Shown here piece by piece: positions 54,425 to 62,487 of a stretch of 64,000 nt of DNA. A program made the position numbers and the translations under genes. Positions within the stretch are counted from its first letter, which is position 1, and each line of letters opens with the position of its first letter. This DNA comes from SIG455 sp045589495 (lineage in GTDB: Bacteria > Bacillota > Clostridia > UMGS1810), in contig JAZNPF010000038.1 in NCBI GenBank assembly GCA_045589495.1, positions 79,529 to 143,528 on the forward strand. The letters are read 5' to 3'. The notes under the pieces were generated by a model that was given only the letters and a program-made list of their open reading frames with translations, was not told where the DNA came from and ran no database searches.

Positions 54425-55306
54425 ATGAGGACAAAATTTATAGGTCATAAAATATCAAATATTCTGCCTGTTGACGAGATAGACACAATTCATTATTTTG
54501 AGTTGGATAAAGATTTCCAGTCAAGAGGGGAGAGTCATGATTGCTGGGAATTTGTGTATGTTGATAAAGGTGAGGTTATTGCAGAAGCCGATGGAGTCCG
54601 TCATATACTCAAGCAGGGCGATGGAATTTTCCATAAGCCCGATGAACACCATACACATTCTGCCAATAAAGTTATTGCACCGAATATTTTTATAATCACA
54701 TTTGTATGTAAATCTGCAAGTATGGAATATTTTCAGGGCAGGGTTCTGCATATTCCTGAAAAACTGCGTCCGATTATTGCAAGTATTCTGGCTGAAAGCC
54801 ATAATACGTTTGAAATGCCGTTCAATCAGGTGTATTTAAGGGAAATGAAAGTCAAGCCAGAAGGCGTTATCGGCGGTTTACAGATGATACGCGCTTACCT
54901 TGAACAATTTTTGATTTTACTTTTAAGGAATGAGGCGCGTCATCAGGTGACAGTTTATCACTCACGTGAGAATATGGAAGGTCACATAGCACAGCAGATA
55001 GCCGATACAATAGAAAAAAGTGTTTACGGGACAAAAACAAATGTTGAACAGATATGCAATCTTCATGGTTACAGCAGAGCGTATCTTTCACGTGTTTTTA
55101 AAGAAAATTATAATTGCACAATGACGGAGTATATGTCTAAAGTCAAGATTGACGAAGCAAAACGTCTTATGCGTGAAAAACGGATGAACTTTACGCAGAT
55201 TTCAGATACGCTTTCGTTTTCAAACCCTCTTTATTTTTCGAGGGTGTTCAGGCGCGTCACCGGAATGTCGCCGACAGAATACTGTAAATCCATTAAAATA
55301 GACTGA
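54425..55306 (+). CDS. AraC-family transcriptional regulator with cupin domain
   Basis: This 293-residue regulator has an N-terminal cupin-like ligand domain (about residues 20-110, HDCWEFVYVDKGEV) and a C-terminal double helix-turn-helix (about 190-290). The latter includes GYSRAYLSRVFKENY and SNPLYFSRVFRRVTGMSPTEY. Such proteins usually activate sugar genes when a ligand binds. It is transcribed away from the PIG-L/NagB-like pair. Its stop codon directly abuts that of the convergent ROK regulator. Confidence 0.93.
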   Translation: MRTKFIGHKISNILPVDEIDTIHYFELDKDFQSRGESHDCWEFVYVDKGEVIAEADGVRHILKQGDGIFHKPDEHHTHSANKVIAPNIFIITFVCKSASMEYFQGRVLHIPEKLRPIIASILAESHNTFEMPFNQVYLREMKVKPEGVIGGLQMIRAYLEQFLILLLRNEARHQVTVYHSRENMEGHIAQQIADTIEKSVYGTKTNVEQICNLHGYSRAYLSRVFKENYNCTMTEYMSKVKIDEAKRLMREKRMNFTQISDTLSFSNPLYFSRVFRRVTGMSPTEYCKSIKID

Positions 55307-56473
55307 TTATTCTACTATATTTCCGTCAAAAGATATATCAAAAAGTCTGTCACATAAATTAAATGCAGCACCTTTTATGGTTTCTTCGTCCGTAACATTT
55401 ATTTCGTATATGGCAAGTTCTTTGGTAAGTGCAGGGTATGCGCGTGTAAGCATTTCTTTTTCCGCTTCGTCGAGCAGTGGCTGGCAGCATGCCATATCAC
55501 CTGAATTTATTACCATAACGGACGGATTGAGTAAATTTATAATATTGGCAAGACCTATTCCCAAATAACCGGCGCACTCTGTTATTGACTTTATAGCAGA
55601 AGTGTCGCCTTTTTTGTATTTTGCGCATAATTCTTTCAAATCTGCATTTTCATTGCCGGAATATTCTTTGTATAAACGTAAAGTTCTGTCAACAGAGCAC
55701 ATTGCTTCAAGGCATCCTTTATTACCGCAGAAACACAAATCGCCGTCTTTGTCTACAGTTGTGTGACCAATTTCTCCGAGCACAGCACGGCTTATACTGC
55801 CTTTGTAGAACTGTGTTGCACCTATGCCGTTTTCAAGGTCAACAAAAATCATATTATTGCGGTTTGCAGATTTTTTGCAGCAAAAATACCATACTGCTTT
55901 AAGATGTGATATGTTTTCGGCAAAAACAGGAAGCCCGGTTTCAGCCATAAGTGTTTTGCGTATGTCAAAGCCTTTCCATTTTAAACTAGACGAAAGTATG
56001 AATCTGCTTCCGTCAAGAACCAGACCGGATATACCAATGCTGATGCCGAGAATATTTTCTTTTCCGGCAGACGCAATTATTTCGTTTACACTTTTCCGTA
56101 CGGTTTTGATAACCTTTTCAGGAGAGTCGCTCATTGGCTCGTGTATGCGTGAGATGATGCTGCCTTCTAAATTTGTATGAACTATATCAATATGATTTTT
56201 GCCCAGAATTATGCAAATAAGACCATAAGCAGATGCATTAAATCTTAAAAGTGTACTTTTTCTGCCTACTCTGCCGACTTGCTCCGTACCGCATTCAGTA
56301 ATAAGGTTAATATCTAAAAGATACGAAGTGGTGTTTGTAATTGTTGCCAGAGATAATCCTGTTTTTTCGGAAATTACCGGACGCACCACATCGGGATTGT
56401 TGCGTATAAAATTAAGTACCTTGAGTCTGTTCATCTGTTGCATAAGACGAACATTTCCAACTTGTTTGTTCAT
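55307..56473 (-). CDS. ROK-family transcriptional regulator (NagC/XylR-like)
   Basis: This 388-residue repressor-type ROK protein has an N-terminal winged helix (about residues 10-70, LNFIRNNPDVVRPVISEKTGL) and a ROK sugar-sensing domain. The ROK domain carries GIGATQFYKG, GEIGHTTVD and the zinc motif CFCGNKGCLE. The ATG at 56473 is used because GGAGG lies 7 bp upstream. Its promoter overlaps the region upstream of the divergent aminotransferase gene, which fits regulation of that gene and of itself. Confidence 0.92.
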   Translation of the reverse strand: MNKQVGNVRLMQQMNRLKVLNFIRNNPDVVRPVISEKTGLSLATITNTTSYLLDINLITECGTEQVGRVGRKSTLLRFNASAYGLICIILGKNHIDIVHTNLEGSIISRIHEPMSDSPEKVIKTVRKSVNEIIASAGKENILGISIGISGLVLDGSRFILSSSLKWKGFDIRKTLMAETGLPVFAENISHLKAVWYFCCKKSANRNNMIFVDLENGIGATQFYKGSISRAVLGEIGHTTVDKDGDLCFCGNKGCLEAMCSVDRTLRLYKEYSGNENADLKELCAKYKKGDTSAIKSITECAGYLGIGLANIINLLNPSVMVINSGDMACCQPLLDEAEKEMLTRAYPALTKELAIYEINVTDEETIKGAAFNLCDRLFDISFDGNIVE

Positions 56474-56506
56474 TGTTTGTCCTCCGAACATAATAATACT
56501 GATTAT

Positions 56507-56536
56507 ATTTTACCATTTTTATGTACTCTGTGTCAA
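56507..56536 (-). promoter_or_regulatory. Promoter of the ROK regulator gene
   Basis: On the minus strand TTGACA (56531-56536) and TAAAAT (56507-56512) are separated by 18 bp. Confidence 0.78.
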
Positions 56537-56560
56537 TGTGATAAAAATATAATTATTATA

Positions 56561-56589
56561 TTGACAATTGATTAGTGAAATGTTATAAT
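56561..56589 (+). promoter_or_regulatory. Sigma-A promoter of the DegT aminotransferase gene
   Basis: TTGACA (56561-56566) and TATAAT (56584-56589) are 17 bp apart, a full consensus pair. It is divergent from the ROK regulator promoter, with the two -35 boxes about 25 bp apart. Confidence 0.9.
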
Positions 56590-56611
56590 TTATTTAAACA
56601 GTGAATAAATT
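56587..56611. promoter_or_regulatory. Candidate operator: inverted repeat at the aminotransferase promoter
   Basis: AATTTATT (56587-56594) and AATAAATT (56604-56611) form perfect 8-bp arms with 9 bases between. The repeat begins in the -10 box and spans the expected start of transcription, a position suited to repression by the neighbouring ROK protein. Which protein binds is inferred. Confidence 0.5.
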
Positions 56612-56632
56612 ATTTTTAAGGAGGAATATAAA

Positions 56633-57937
56633 ATGGGAACATCAGATTTCAGATATAATACAGGTGCCACTAAAGTACCGTGGGCGGCTGTAGGTGAAAA
56701 CTATAATGTTCATGACTTAATGGAAATTATCCGTTTCCTTATGCAGGGTGAAGGAAAAGAGTATGATGATGCACTTGAGGCTGTTTGGTCACAGGTTAAA
56801 AAACTTGATGCACTTGCTACACCTCCGGGAAAACTTTCTCTTGGTAGCAAAGTTGAAGAGGCTGAGGCTGCTTGTAACGAATATCTCGGCACAACAACTT
56901 CTACATTTGTAACAAACGCTACAGCAGGTTTTGAGATTGCTTATAAATATGCTAACTTAAAACCCGGCGATGAGGTTATTGTTCCTGCTATCACATTCGT
57001 AGCAACAATGGCATATCCTTTGGCTGTGGGCGCAAAACTCGTATTTGCTGACGTTGACCCCAGAACAATCAATATGGACCCTGCAGACGTTGCAAGAAAG
57101 ATTACTGATAAAACAAAAATGATTGTTCCTGTACATATTGGCGGATATCCTGTAGATATGGATCCTATTATGGAACTTGCTAGAAAGCACGATATTTTAG
57201 TACTTGAAGATGCCGCACACGCATTCGGAGCAATGTATAAAGGCAAAAAAATCGGTACAATCGGTGACTTTGCAGCATTCTCAATGCACGAAGTTAAAAA
57301 TATCACCTCTTTCGGTGAGGGCGGTATTGCTACAACAACTATCCCCGGCTTTGGTTCTGAGATGAAGAGAGCACGTTTCTTAGGTCTTGATTTTACATGC
57401 CCCATCAAAGACTGGCTCTATAACATTACACCTATCAAAGGTAAATACGAGCCTTTCGTACCAGGTAACGCATCTACCACAGAAATTCAGGGCTTAGGTC
57501 TTACACTTCAGGTTGCACGTAACGAAGAAATTGTTGCAACAAGAAGAAAAGCAGCAGCATACCTTACAGAAAGATTTGCCGCTAACGATGCTATTATCCC
57601 TCAGGATTTAGGCAATGATGATATCAAACCTACATTCCATATGTACCTTTTGCAGATTGACCCCGCAAAAGCAGGCGGTGACATTCAGGTTCTTAAAAAG
57701 AAATTAGAGGAAAAAGGTGTTACACAGATTGCGCACTTTGGACCTCTGTACAGATTTAAAATTGTTCAGGATATGGGCTATGATTCAGACGAAATTGCAA
57801 AAACATGTCCCAACTGTGAAGAAGTATTTTATAAGAGATTCACACATCTGCCCCTGTACGGCTTAAGTGATGAACAACTTGAATATATGGCTGATATGGT
57901 ACTTGAGTCTGTTGCAGAAATGCAGGCAGGTAAATAA
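56633..57937 (+). CDS. DegT/DnrJ/EryC1/StrS-family aminotransferase
   Basis: This PLP sugar aminotransferase family protein has 434 residues. The family motifs are NATAGFEIAYK, GDEVIVPAITFVATM (about residues 110-124), EDAAHAFGA (PLP-ring region, about 195-203), and the PLP lysine in SMHEVKN with FGEGG. It has an N-terminal extension of about 50 residues before the core. The family moves an amino group onto keto-sugars or cyclitols. It stands beside a Gfo/Idh oxidoreductase that could supply or use the keto form. The direction, making or removing an amino sugar, is not decided by sequence. Confidence 0.88.
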   Translation: MGTSDFRYNTGATKVPWAAVGENYNVHDLMEIIRFLMQGEGKEYDDALEAVWSQVKKLDALATPPGKLSLGSKVEEAEAACNEYLGTTTSTFVTNATAGFEIAYKYANLKPGDEVIVPAITFVATMAYPLAVGAKLVFADVDPRTINMDPADVARKITDKTKMIVPVHIGGYPVDMDPIMELARKHDILVLEDAAHAFGAMYKGKKIGTIGDFAAFSMHEVKNITSFGEGGIATTTIPGFGSEMKRARFLGLDFTCPIKDWLYNITPIKGKYEPFVPGNASTTEIQGLGLTLQVARNEEIVATRRKAAAYLTERFAANDAIIPQDLGNDDIKPTFHMYLLQIDPAKAGGDIQVLKKKLEEKGVTQIAHFGPLYRFKIVQDMGYDSDEIAKTCPNCEEVFYKRFTHLPLYGLSDEQLEYMADMVLESVAEMQAGK

Positions 57938-57947
57938 TATTAATTAC

Positions 57948-57979
57948 AAAAAGGTGCAAGATTTTCTTTGCACCTTTTT
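57948..57979 (+). terminator. Hairpin between the aminotransferase and oxidoreductase genes
   Basis: A perfect 12-bp stem (57948-57959 with 57968-57979, AAAAAGGTGCAA arm) with a T-run. Only 22 bp separate it from the next start, with no room for a full promoter, so it probably attenuates rather than fully ends transcription. Confidence 0.82.
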
Positions 57980-58001
57980 ATAACAGAAAGGAAGATTTTT
58001 A

Positions 58002-59048
58002 ATGAGTAAAGTTAAATGGGGAGTAATCGGCTGTGGAGGTATTGCAGACCGCAGAACATTGCCAGGAATGATGCTTGCAAATAATGCGGAACTTGTTGCG
58101 GTTATGGATACTGATATGGCGGCTGCAGAACGCGTTAAAGAAAAATACAATGCCCGGTATGCGTTTAGTGATATGAACGAACTTCTTGCTATTGATGAAA
58201 TTGAAGCCGTATATATTGCATCACCTGTATTCTGCCACAAAGAGCAGGTTGAGGCTGCGTGCAAGGCAGGTAAACATATTCTTTTAGAAAAGCCAATCGG
58301 TATTGATATTGCAGAAGCAGAGGAGATTGTAAAAATCTGTGAAGATGCAAAAATCAAACTTGGCGTTGGATTTATGATGAGATTCCACGCATATCACGAA
58401 AAAATGAAAGAAATTATTGCCGAGGGCAAACTTGGTAAACTCGTTTCTGCAAGAGCAGAATTCACTTGCTGGTATCCCACAATGGATAACTGCTGGCGTC
58501 AGAACGTTAAACTTTCAGGCGGCGGTGCTATGATGGACATGGGTATCCACTGTATAGACCTTATCCGTTATATTACCGGAGCAGAATTTACTGATGTTGC
58601 TGGTATAGTAGATAATCAGGTGTTTGAGTATAACGGAGTTGAGGACGGCGGATACCTTATCGGACGTATGGATAACGGTGCTGTTGCTTATGTTGGTGCC
58701 AACTTTAACCTGCCTGATGAAATTGCAAAATGCCAGTTGGAATTTTATGGTACGGCAGGTTGCCTGACAGCAGAGGGAACACTTGCTCAGGAAGAGGGCG
58801 GAAGTGTTAAACTTGTTTGCGGTGATAGCAGTGCTGCTTATGATGCAATGCAGAATCGCACAATGGCTGAATCAGTAGACCTTAAAGTTGATTTTGGAAA
58901 TATGTACACAAAAGAAATAGAAGCTTTCGGTAAAGCAGTTCGCGGTGAGGACAAAATTGCCGTTACAGCAAAAGATGCAATTGCTGCGCAGAAAGTGGTT
59001 GAAGCAGTATATAAAAGCAGCACAAATAAAGTACGTGTAGATTTATAA
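58002..59048 (+). CDS. Gfo/Idh/MocA-family oxidoreductase
   Basis: This NAD(P)-dependent sugar or cyclitol dehydrogenase has 348 residues. It has the Rossmann motif GVIGCGGIADR (about residues 7-17), EKPIG (catalytic Lys, about 97-101), and GGGAMMDMGIHCIDL (catalytic Asp/His, about 176-190). The partner aminotransferase upstream suggests oxidation of a sugar hydroxyl to the keto group that is then aminated, or the reverse. Relatives paired with DegT enzymes act in kanosamine and inosamine metabolism. Confidence 0.9.
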   Translation: MSKVKWGVIGCGGIADRRTLPGMMLANNAELVAVMDTDMAAAERVKEKYNARYAFSDMNELLAIDEIEAVYIASPVFCHKEQVEAACKAGKHILLEKPIGIDIAEAEEIVKICEDAKIKLGVGFMMRFHAYHEKMKEIIAEGKLGKLVSARAEFTCWYPTMDNCWRQNVKLSGGGAMMDMGIHCIDLIRYITGAEFTDVAGIVDNQVFEYNGVEDGGYLIGRMDNGAVAYVGANFNLPDEIAKCQLEFYGTAGCLTAEGTLAQEEGGSVKLVCGDSSAAYDAMQNRTMAESVDLKVDFGNMYTKEIEAFGKAVRGEDKIAVTAKDAIAAQKVVEAVYKSSTNKVRVDL

Positions 59049-59067
59049 TATTAAATAAAGTGAATTA

Positions 59068-59096
59068 ACAAAAACTCCGCTTTGCGGAGTTTTTGT
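59068..59096 (+). terminator. Terminator after the Gfo/Idh gene
   Basis: A perfect 13-bp stem (59068-59080 with 59084-59096, ACAAAAACTCCGC arm) with a TTT loop and a T-run. Confidence 0.92.
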
Positions 59097-59131
59097 TTTT
59101 ATAAAAGATGATACGGAAAACTGATAAAAAT

Positions 59132-59173
59132 CAAAATATGATATTTTGAGCACAAATTGTGAAATTTTGAGCA
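59132..59173. repeat. Palindrome and direct repeats upstream of the permease genes
   Basis: A palindrome CAAAATAT-G-ATATTTTG lies at 59132-59148. ATTTTGAGCA occurs twice, at 59143-59152 and 59164-59173, exactly 21 bp start to start (two helical turns), with CACAA-A-TTGTG between. They sit about 50 bp before the -35 box, where an activator would bind. Confidence 0.55.
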
Positions 59174-59221
59174 AAAAGTTCAAAAATGCCTTGTTTTTTT
59201 GTTTGTTTTGAATAAAAACTG

Positions 59222-59251
59222 TTGACATTACGTGATTGATTATGCTAACAT
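59222..59251 (+). promoter_or_regulatory. Promoter of the sugar ABC permease pair
   Basis: TTGACA (59222-59227) and TAACAT (59246-59251) are 18 bp apart, a good -35 but weak -10. A leader of about 85 bp follows before the first permease gene, with GGAGGG before the ATG. Confidence 0.68.
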
Positions 59252-59345
59252 AAACTTGATGTAATATGGTTTTATAGTATAAATTTAATAATGTTTAAAC
59301 CATCGTTCATTTTTAGTAATTACATATTTTGGAGGGATAGTACTA

Positions 59346-60323
59346 ATGAGGCTTAAAGCAAAAACTGATTCTGCACAGTTGCCCCGCACACCTAAAAAGA
59401 TAGGTGATACAAGAAAGGATTTTCAGAAAAACTGGCCGCTATATCTTATAGCATTACCTGTTGTTTTATGGTATCTGGTATTCTGTTATGTACCTATGGT
59501 TGGTATATTGATGTCATTCCAGAATTTCCAGTTCAACATCAAATACAATTTCTTCGAAAATATCATACATAGCCAATGGGTTGGATTTGATCAGTTTAAA
59601 ATTTTGTTTAACAGTATATATTTTGGAAGGGTTCTTTCAAATACACTCCGTATCAGTATAGCAAGCATTGTTTTCTGCTTCCCTGCACCTATTCTTCTTG
59701 CGTTGCTTGTTAATGAGGTTACTAACGAAAGATTTAAAAGAATTACACAGACATTCAGTTATCTGCCGCACTTTATTTCAATGGTGGTTATTTGCGGTAT
59801 GGTTAAAGACTTTACTACCGACACAGGCTTTATCAGCGTTATGATTGCAAAAATCATTGGTGCTGAACCTGTTAATATGCTGGCAAATCCTGATTTGTTC
59901 CTGCCTGTTTACATAGTTTCTGATATATGGCAGAACACAGGTTGGGATATGATCATATACCTTGCTGCTCTTTCCGGTATCGATCCCACACTTTATGAAG
60001 CAGCCGTTGTGGATGGTGCAGGAAGATGGAAGCAGACAATCCATGTTACAATCCCAGGAATTCTGCCGACAGTAATCATTTTGTTTATTATGCGTATAGG
60101 TCAGATTCTCAATGTATCTTTTGAAAAGATTTTGCTCCTTTATAACGATTTAACTGCTGAAAAAGCTGAGGTAATTTCAACCTTTGTTTATAAGCGCGGT
60201 CTTTTAAACAGAGAGTGGAGTTTCTCTGTAGCAGTTGGACTGTTCAATTCAGTTATCAACTTTGCGTTGTTGGTAATCGTAAATAAAATATGTTCAAAAA
60301 CCACTGAAACAAGTCTGTGGTAA
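59346..60323 (+). CDS. Sugar ABC transporter permease, LplB type
   Basis: This 325-residue membrane permease belongs to the CUT1 carbohydrate importers of the LplB subgroup. It has a long N-terminal cytoplasmic segment (about residues 1-30), six predicted helices, and the EAA loop YEAAVVDGAGRWKQT (about 218-232), which touches the ATPase. It pairs with the YtcP-type permease downstream. LplB/YtcP systems usually have a large lipoprotein binding protein gene alongside; none is here. Confidence 0.92.
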   Translation: MRLKAKTDSAQLPRTPKKIGDTRKDFQKNWPLYLIALPVVLWYLVFCYVPMVGILMSFQNFQFNIKYNFFENIIHSQWVGFDQFKILFNSIYFGRVLSNTLRISIASIVFCFPAPILLALLVNEVTNERFKRITQTFSYLPHFISMVVICGMVKDFTTDTGFISVMIAKIIGAEPVNMLANPDLFLPVYIVSDIWQNTGWDMIIYLAALSGIDPTLYEAAVVDGAGRWKQTIHVTIPGILPTVIILFIMRIGQILNVSFEKILLLYNDLTAEKAEVISTFVYKRGLLNREWSFSVAVGLFNSVINFALLVIVNKICSKTTETSLW

Positions 60324-60353
60324 GACTGAATATAGAAAGGAGTACTAAAAATT

Positions 60354-61238
60354 ATGCTTAACAGAAAAACAACCGGCGAGAGAATCTTTTCTGCTGCTAA
60401 TCTTGTGTTTATGGTGTTTGTAATACTTGTAACACTTTATCCTATATATCACGTACTGATGGCGTCGTTCAGTGATGCCACACAACTTATGGCACACAGA
60501 GGTTTGCTTTTAAGACCTGCGGGATTTTCCACTTTTGCATATAAAAAAATCATGGAAAATCAGATGGTAGTGATTGGCTATAAAAACACACTTATAATAC
60601 TTGTTCTTGGTATGGCGGTAAGTATGCTTTTAACTCTTTTCGGAGGATATTTTTTATCAAGAAAAGACGTTAAATGGCGTAACCTGATAATGATTTTAAT
60701 TACAATTACAATGTATTTTTCAGGCGGTATCGTGCCGTTGTATTTGGTTGTTAAATCTTTGCAGATGGACAATACATTGTGGGCATTGGTTCTGCCGAGT
60801 GCAATCAGTACATATAACCTTATAATTATGAGAACCGGTTTCCAGGGTATTCCTGACGGATTGGAAGAAGCCGCAAGAATTGACGGTGCTGGTCATCTTA
60901 CAATTCTCTTCCGCATTTGTGTTCCGGTTATAATGCCGACCATAGCCGTACTTCTGCTTTACAGTGCAGTAGGTATCTGGAATGCATGGTTCTATGCATC
61001 CATTTTCATTACCGAAAGACAGTTGTTCCCGTTGCAGTTGGTATTGCGTGAAATTCTTATTTTGAGTGATACTCAGGCAATGGCATCTTCTTCTGTTGGT
61101 ATGGGCGATGTTGAAGCACTCACTGCTACAATCAAATACGGAGTTATCATCGTATCAACCGTTCCGATACTCTGCTTGTATCCGTTCCTGCAGCGTTATT
61201 TTGAAAAAGGAATTATGGTAGGTTCTTTGAAAGGCTGA
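60354..61238 (+). CDS. Sugar ABC transporter permease, YtcP type
   Basis: This second CUT1 permease (294 residues) has six predicted membrane helices and the EAA loop EEAARIDGAGHLTIL (about residues 177-191). It follows the LplB-type gene by 30 bp with its own GAAAGGAG site. The two form the membrane channel of an importer, with no ATPase or binding protein gene next to them. A strong terminator follows. Confidence 0.92.
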   Translation: MLNRKTTGERIFSAANLVFMVFVILVTLYPIYHVLMASFSDATQLMAHRGLLLRPAGFSTFAYKKIMENQMVVIGYKNTLIILVLGMAVSMLLTLFGGYFLSRKDVKWRNLIMILITITMYFSGGIVPLYLVVKSLQMDNTLWALVLPSAISTYNLIIMRTGFQGIPDGLEEAARIDGAGHLTILFRICVPVIMPTIAVLLLYSAVGIWNAWFYASIFITERQLFPLQLVLREILILSDTQAMASSSVGMGDVEALTATIKYGVIIVSTVPILCLYPFLQRYFEKGIMVGSLKG

Positions 61239-61254
61239 TGCTGATAATAAAAAT

Positions 61255-61299
61255 AAGTGCACACCGATTTTAAACGATTTTAAACGGTGTGCACTTTTT
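61255..61299. terminator. Terminator after the permease genes
   Basis: A perfect 12-bp stem (61255-61266 with 61285-61296, AAGTGCACACCG arm). Its loop contains two copies of ATTTTAAACG in tandem. T-runs follow on the plus strand and, more weakly, on the minus strand for the convergent exchanger gene. Confidence 0.9.
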
Positions 61300-61327
61300 G
61301 TATAAGAAAAGTTTTTTATTTATTAAA

Positions 61328-62311
61328 TTATCTTATAATTATATATGCAGTGTATGCGACGTATGCTAAAACACAGAATAGACCTTCCGCGCGGTTAAAA
61401 ACATGCTTTTTACCGGTACATAAAACAGGAACTAAAACAGCAGTTGCCGTCATAACAACAGCATCAATAAATGAAAATTCGGGTGCTGTTATAGGATTGA
61501 GTGTGGCAGACATACCAAGTATAAAAGCAAGATTGAAAATGCTTGAACCGACAACGTTTCCCATTGCAAGGTCACTCTCGCCCTTTCGTGACGCAACGAT
61601 GCTTGTTACAAGTTCGGGTAAAGACGTTCCAATAGCAACAATTGTAAGTCCTATTAAAGTGTCAGATAGTCCCCATGTCCGTGCTATTGCAGATGCATTG
61701 TTGACAACCATCTGTCCTCCAAGGATAACGGCGGCCAGACCCACTATACAGAACAACACACTGAGTATTGCACCGGATACGGTTTCTGACGGAATTAAAT
61801 TCTCCATTTTTTTACTTAATTTTTTGTAAAGAACTGAAGATGTGTCGTTACCGTCATCGTCAAGTTTCCCTTTTTTTGCAGCACGGATAGTCAGATAAAT
61901 ATAAGTAACCATGCAAATTAAAAGAATTATACCGCCGATTCTGGATATTCCGCCCATATAAGCCATAATAGCAATTATTATGCTGAGAATTATGTTTATG
62001 GGAAAATCACGTTTTAAAATACCTTTTTCTATGGTATATGGAAGCATAACGGCACAAACACCGGCAACCACCAATATGTTGAAAATATTAGAACCTATAA
62101 CGTTGCTTAGTGCAATTGCGTTATTCCCGTTAAGTGCCGCAGTAATGCTGACTGCTGCTTCAGGAGCACTTGTCCCCATAGCAACTATGGTAAGACCGAT
62201 AATTACCGCAGGAGTTTTTAAAAGTCTTGCAATAGACGATGCACCGTCCACAAAAAAGTCTGCCCCTTTAATAAGCAGAACAAAGCCAATGAGTAACAAA
62301 ACATACATCAT
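61328..62311 (-). CDS. CaCA-family Na+/Ca2+-type exchanger, likely Mn2+-related
   Basis: This 327-residue membrane antiporter of the YrbG/CaxA group has two inverted five-helix repeats. The alpha-1 motif is VAMGTSAPEAAVS, preceded by GADFFVDGA, with NVIGSNIFNI. The alpha-2 motif is VAIGTSLPELVTS, with NVVGSSIFNL. The ATG at 62311 follows GGAG by about 11 bp. A much longer frame runs back through the riboswitch and is not used. Control by a Mn2+ riboswitch suggests it exports Mn2+, possibly along with Ca2+. The metal is inferred from the RNA. Confidence 0.88.
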   Translation of the reverse strand: MMYVLLLIGFVLLIKGADFFVDGASSIARLLKTPAVIIGLTIVAMGTSAPEAAVSITAALNGNNAIALSNVIGSNIFNILVVAGVCAVMLPYTIEKGILKRDFPINIILSIIIAIMAYMGGISRIGGIILLICMVTYIYLTIRAAKKGKLDDDGNDTSSVLYKKLSKKMENLIPSETVSGAILSVLFCIVGLAAVILGGQMVVNNASAIARTWGLSDTLIGLTIVAIGTSLPELVTSIVASRKGESDLAMGNVVGSSIFNLAFILGMSATLNPITAPEFSFIDAVVMTATAVLVPVLCTGKKHVFNRAEGLFCVLAYVAYTAYIIIR

Positions 62312-62329
62312 AATTTTAAACTCTCCTTT

Positions 62330-62480
62330 TCTTATGCAATAAAAAAGACTTCTATTGCACCCTGTAAGATACAATAAAAGTCTCATCACAATCATAAAAT
62401 GAAAGTTACACAACCGGAACCTTTCGGTACGTATTGACGATTGTGTAAACGGAAAAATCCGCCAATTACTCCCCTTTATT
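62330..62480 (-). promoter_or_regulatory. yybP-ykoY (Mn2+) riboswitch upstream of the exchanger
   Basis: On the minus strand the 5' end reads AAAGGGGAGTA (62467-62477), the invariant start of the yybP-ykoY aptamer. A CGTCAATACG loop segment and ACGTACCGAAAGG/GGTTCCGG elements follow. The aptamer ends at GATGAGACTTTTATTG, the conserved 3' strand. That 3' strand is also the left arm of a terminator, so metal binding to the aptamer would free the gene for transcription. Confidence 0.87.
62340..62383 (-). terminator. Riboswitch-controlled terminator
   Basis: Arms at 62372-62383 and 62346-62357 (AGACTTTTATTG with CAATAGAAGTCT, one G-T pair) form a 12-bp hairpin followed by TTTTTT on the minus strand. 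It uses bases of the riboswitch 3' strand, so the two structures compete. Confidence 0.87.
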
Positions 62481-62487
62481 ATAAACG

